Assembly (NCBI GenBank): GCA_945643635.1
Contig: CALZFC010000270.1
Coordinates: 427,501 to 491,500, forward strand
Source: Allodiplogaster sudhausi
Lineage: Eukaryota; Nematoda; Chromadorea; Rhabditida; Diplogasteridae
Direction of reading: 5' to 3'
Length of the DNA: 64,000 nucleotides
How positions within the stretch are numbered: the stretch's first letter is position 1; each line of letters begins with the position of its first letter. A program made the translations under genes and the position numbers. This document shows positions 60,417 to 64,000 of this stretch, piece after piece. A model generated the notes under the pieces. It did no database searches. It was not told where the DNA came from and saw only the letters and a list, made by a program, of their open reading frames with translations.

Positions 60417-61712
60417 TGTACATATGACGCGATTTGCGAGAGAATCGCAAGGGATCTAAAGAGCCGGGGACCCGGCAAAATTAGATTTCGCTCAAAAGCT
60501 CATTATAGGTACTTTTCACACGACGAAACGATTGGAATGGGTCCGGAAGTATGAAAACGCTATTTTGGCGAGCTATGCGAGATATAAATGTCGAGTGCTC
60601 GGTGAGACCAGCCGAGATGTTCGCACATTCGCGTTCGCAGATTCGCGCACAATAAAGCATTATTTGTGAAATTTTTGCCATAAATAGATAAGATATTGTT
60701 TTCGAAAGCTGTTCAAGTAGAATTTTAAAATTTTCAATTTTAGAGCCGCTGTGGCTTCTAGAATTTGGAGAGGCGTCGTTAGCTTATATGGCATTTTATC
60801 GCGGGGTTTCTATCTCATTTCGTAGAGCTGAAAATTCTCTTTCGAATGAGCTATAGTATGCCAGAAATCGACGAGCTCTTCTATGTTTCCCAGTCCTTAA
60901 ACCGTTGAAATGCGCGGGGTTCGGCGCCTGCGGAGCGACGCGCACTTTGTATGGGCGCTTCCCACGCCGAAAGTGCAACTCAGTCGATAATCTGTCGAAA
61001 GACAGCCGAGGGAATTCACTTTTAAGGCTATAAATGCAATTTTAATGCAAAAGAAAGATTTTTATTAATGAGCAAAACACTTGGACTCTCCCGGGAATCG
61101 AAACTGGAACGTCGTGATTACAAGTCAAACAGCTTCGCAATACGCAATGCCTGACTCGATGAACCCTTATGCGTTTATTACGACGTGCCCGAACATAACC
61201 CTAAGAAATGCTGGGCAGACGCTGAACTCAGCAGTTTATGGACTGGGAAACGTTAAAGAGCTCGTCAATATCTGACATCCGAAAGCTCATTCGAAAGAGA
61301 ATTTTCAGCTCTACGAAACGAGATAGAAAACCCATGATAAAATGCCATATAAGATAACGACGCCTCTCCAAAGTCTAAAGGCCACAGCGACTCTAAATTT
61401 GCATATTTTATAATTCTATTTGAATAGGGTTCTAAAGCAATATCTTCTCTATTTAAGGTAAAATTTTTATAAATATTGCTTTATTGTCGGCGAATCTGCG
61501 AACGCGAATGTGAGGACATCTCAGCATGTCTCTTCGAGCTCTCGAATTTTAAATCTCGCACAACTCGCCAAAATGACGTTTTCAGACTCCCGGACAAATT
61601 TCAATCGTTTCGCCGTGTTAAAAAGTGCGTATAAAGAGCTTTTGAGCGAAATATAATTTTGCCGGGTCCCCTGCCATTTTGATACTATCGCAAATCGCGT
61701 CATATATGTACA
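60417..61712. mobile_element. 1.3 kb fold-back element with tRNA-like core
   Basis: The left end TGTACATATGACGCGATTTG is mirrored at the right end (to 61712). Arms of about 490 bp pair with roughly 80-85% identity around a spacer of about 330 bp. The spacer contains, on the minus strand near 61165-61082, a degenerate tRNA-like stretch: anticodon-like loop CTTGTAA (a Thr UGU-type loop) and a T-arm GTTTCGATTCCCGGG. No transposase is present. It is a different family from the two TTAA palindromes. Confidence 0.8.
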
Positions 61713-62316
61713 GACTTACTTATATGTTTGTCGGCGCATACTTCACTTCCGCGATTTCCCACCTCCTCTTGAGATTGGCAACTAGTGACTGCGCATAGTT
61801 AATGATGTAGTATCAACAAGTAGCAATTGAGTAGTCTCAAATGACTACCTTCCCATAATATTTTAGCTTTGAAAAAATTTAACATATGTAGCATTCATAT
61901 AAGAGTTTTTTCAGTATTGGCGAAAATTTCGTAATCGAATTATGAATATTCCACTGTTTGCCAGTTCTAATTCAACTGAAAAAAATACGTTGATTTGACA
62001 ACTTTTTTTCTCATCGTCAAGGACAACGGGATGTTTTATATTCCTGGACAAGCTCAATGATATTTTAGTTGTCACCGTCTTATGCGGACAAATGTACACA
62101 TAATTGTCTTGTTCAAACCAACGTACTTTACCAGCAATTTGCTCTGTTTTGTTCTGTAAAAGTATTAGTTTTTTTAAAATCATTCTTTTGAAATCTTAGA
62201 TGCAGATAAGAAAAGGATATTTTGTATTGAACATGCACGATTTTAGTGCCGTGCCGCTCTCGCTTTGCCATGGTCCCAAAGCACTTTGTAAATGTAGAGA
62301 GTCGAAAGTCCGCCTA
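61713..62316. other. Intergenic, upstream of the second Sre gene
   Basis: AT-rich DNA with no recognised feature. A frame continuous with Sre exon 1 extends upstream to 62200, but the homologous start is at 62317. Confidence 0.5.
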
Positions 62317-63349
62317 ATGTCGGTTGCGCCGGAACCGTCGTCGTTGCTGGAATACGACGTCTCGTGCCCTCTGCTCGCCGCCTTCCAGCTCGGCCTCCCG
62401 CTCCTCGCCTTCCCCGCTCTCGTCGTGTTCGCTGTAGCTCTGGCTCGTCTTGGCGCCATTCACGCGCATTGCCGGTCAGTCGATGAGGCGAGAAGATGAA
62501 GAGGAGAAAATTGCGAGAAAGAAAAGAAAGGCAAAAAAACTTAAATAAGTAGAGATTTATTGATAATTGTCAAAAGGAAAATACTGCACGATTATTCTTG
62601 CTTGAATGTCTTCGACATCTCAAAAAAAACCATTTTATGGCCCAGAAAGGCAGGCTTTGTTGTGAGAAAAAAAACATATGAATTTTTTTCGCTGAATAAC
62701 GTTTGCGGCTTTAGAAACGGCACCTACATATGTGCATGTATGCGCATGTATCCTCTCATTTCTGTCGTTCCATCCTCCTCCTTCAGCATTCTTCTACTGA
62801 CATGGCTGAGCGCGCTGCTGGCCTTTCCGACCATTCAGTTCGCCTTCTTCACGTGGAGATTATCGACCAGCGTCTGCATTCCACTCAGCTTCGGCGAGCC
62901 AGGCAATTAATTATCTCTATTTGTTGTTGTTATTTATGTTTTTTTAAATCGATTTTTCATTTCCCATGACCAATCAATGAAAAATTGTAAAAGTTTTTTT
63001 ACTTCTTTAGACGCATTTCAACCCCCCCCCCCTTTTTCCTAATCGGCAACAACGACTCGCAGCCCGATATCACCACATCTTATCACATTAAATAAAATTA
63101 AAAGAAAAACTTTAAAATTAACACATGTAAAAATAAAAATGAGTCATGCGTTAATTTTTGGCGAATTATTCCAGGCGTTCAGAACTTGTTCTTCTTCGCG
63201 CACGAAATCGCCTACGCGATGTCGTCGTTCGTGGAGATGCTTGTGATCATTGAGAGATTTGTCGCGAGCCAACTCCTCGACAGGTACACGACGTCGGCGA
63301 GGAACTCGTTCGTTCTCGTTGTGATGCTCGGAGCTGCGGTATGTCTTAC

Positions 63350-63405
<56 letters not shown>

Positions 63406-63576
63406 GAGAGAGGGCGAGAGCGAGAGCGAGAGAGAGATTGAGAGAGACGAATGTTTGTTCTTTTTTTAAACTCCATAGGCATAAATTGCTCTACGTGCAT
63501 ATTAAAGGTTGTATTTATAGCTTTTTTCTTTTGTAGCTGCTTGCAAGTGTCGCCTTCAGCTATTTCGCTCACTATG
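62317..63576 (+). CDS. Second Sre-family receptor, 5' part (four exons; continues past the window)
   Basis: Exons: 62317-62474, 62787-62902, 63175-63338, 63537-63576. Exons 2-4 are exactly as long as those of the first Sre gene (116, 164, 40 nt), with identical phases. Protein similarity is clear: QLGLPLLAFP and LARLGAIHAHCR in TM1, IQFAFF in TM2, and VIIERFVASQLLDRYTTSAR after TM3 against IIAERFYASQRLEFYEPTAR. It is the same kind of chemosensory seven-helix receptor, truncated here after TM4; the remaining exons must lie beyond 64000 because nothing matching TM5 is visible in 63577-64000. The start at 62317 aligns with the paralogue. Intron 2 begins with GC (CCAG|GCAATT) rather than GT, and intron 3 holds a 100-base GA tract. 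If the GC donor is not used, the frame reaches TAA seven bases later and the gene would be broken. Confidence 0.78.
63348..63450 (+). repeat. (GA)n tract in intron 3 of the second Sre gene
   Basis: Uninterrupted GA for about 50 bases, then GA with AA, GG and GC interruptions. It begins ten bases after the exon 3 donor. Confidence 0.9.
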
Positions 63577-64000
63577 GTGAGACATTTCAGCCTGTACTAT
63601 TCTGTTTGACTACCTTGCTAGCTACACTTATTCTCGCTAGCTTTTAGACAAGTGCCACTCTTGCTCAGTAAGTATGTATATTTGTAGTAGCTGGCCTGGT
63701 GCAAAATGATCAAGCCTTATACATATTTTATTTCATGTTTTTTGTTCCCGAAATTTCGTCTTACACATTTGAAACAAACATTTGTCCTATCGCATTGTAT
63801 GTAAATGTAAGTATTGCAACAAAATGAGGCTTTCTAAAAAAATTATACAATTAAGCATTGATATACGAAAGCAATATTGAATAATAAAAAAATGGGCTTA
63901 ATTTCCATGTGTCAGAAAAAGTGCGTTACCTTTGTTAGTTCCGTTTTAAAGGATTGCGATCACCGAAAAATAATGCGATATTTCAAACTACGCTTCGCAC

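Noticed and set aside
1..64000. CRISPR array, bacterial operon or integrated virus
   Set aside because: No regularly spaced direct repeats, no ribosome-binding-site-led operons and no viral structural or replicase motifs were found; the only reverse transcriptase is the LINE.

Overview
This is eukaryotic DNA, almost certainly from a free-living rhabditid nematode. The evidence is a Sre-type serpentine chemoreceptor family, many short introns with TTTCAG-type acceptors, TTTCAG directly before start codons (the usual context for spliced-leader trans-splicing), palindromic non-autonomous transposons with TTAA ends, and an intronless tRNA-Phe. I cannot name the species. No prokaryotic operon, CRISPR array or integrated virus was seen. 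Reading frames written in runs of Ser/Leu or Arg/Glu are translated (CT)n/(GA)n microsatellite and are not genes.

Layout. 1-11.7 kb is gene-poor and exceptionally rich in (CT)n/(GA)n tracts; three coding-like islands (2847-4790) may be exons of an unknown gene or alternative 5' exons of the next one. 11.765-15.204 kb (+) is a complete 10-exon gene for a very divergent 14-3-3-like protein of 416 aa. 16.47 kb (-) is a tRNA-Phe(GAA). 17.5-38.4 kb (-) is a head-to-tail tandem cluster of four paralogues (A, B, C, D) for secreted, cysteine-rich proteins with three Ly6/ET-module-like domains and a C-terminal GPI-attachment-like tail. A, B and D splice into complete frames of 295, 302 and 339 aa. C is a pseudogene carrying two frameshifts and a 3.4 kb LINE inserted in exon 4. 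38.4-49.5 kb is a decayed region with a dispersed repeat family tied to (GA)n tracts and several unrecognised coding-like fragments.

49.5-61.7 kb holds three large inverted-repeat elements (1.7, 2.8 and 1.3 kb). The 2.8 kb one sits inside an intron of a complete 9-exon Sre receptor gene (51.516-57.220 kb, +, 330 aa). A second Sre paralogue starts at 62.317 kb (+) and runs off the right edge; its first four exons match the first gene in phase, and exons 2-4 match in exact length.

The gene families are the kind that birth-and-death evolution produces in nematodes: surface-anchored cysteine-rich proteins and chemoreceptors expanding in tandem, with transposons invading introns and killing copies. 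The least expected items are the divergent 14-3-3 protein, three likely GC-AG introns in duplicated genes, and tRNA-like modules carried by three unrelated-looking fold-back elements. All gene models come from hand-read splice sites and frame continuity; none was tested against transcripts or databases.
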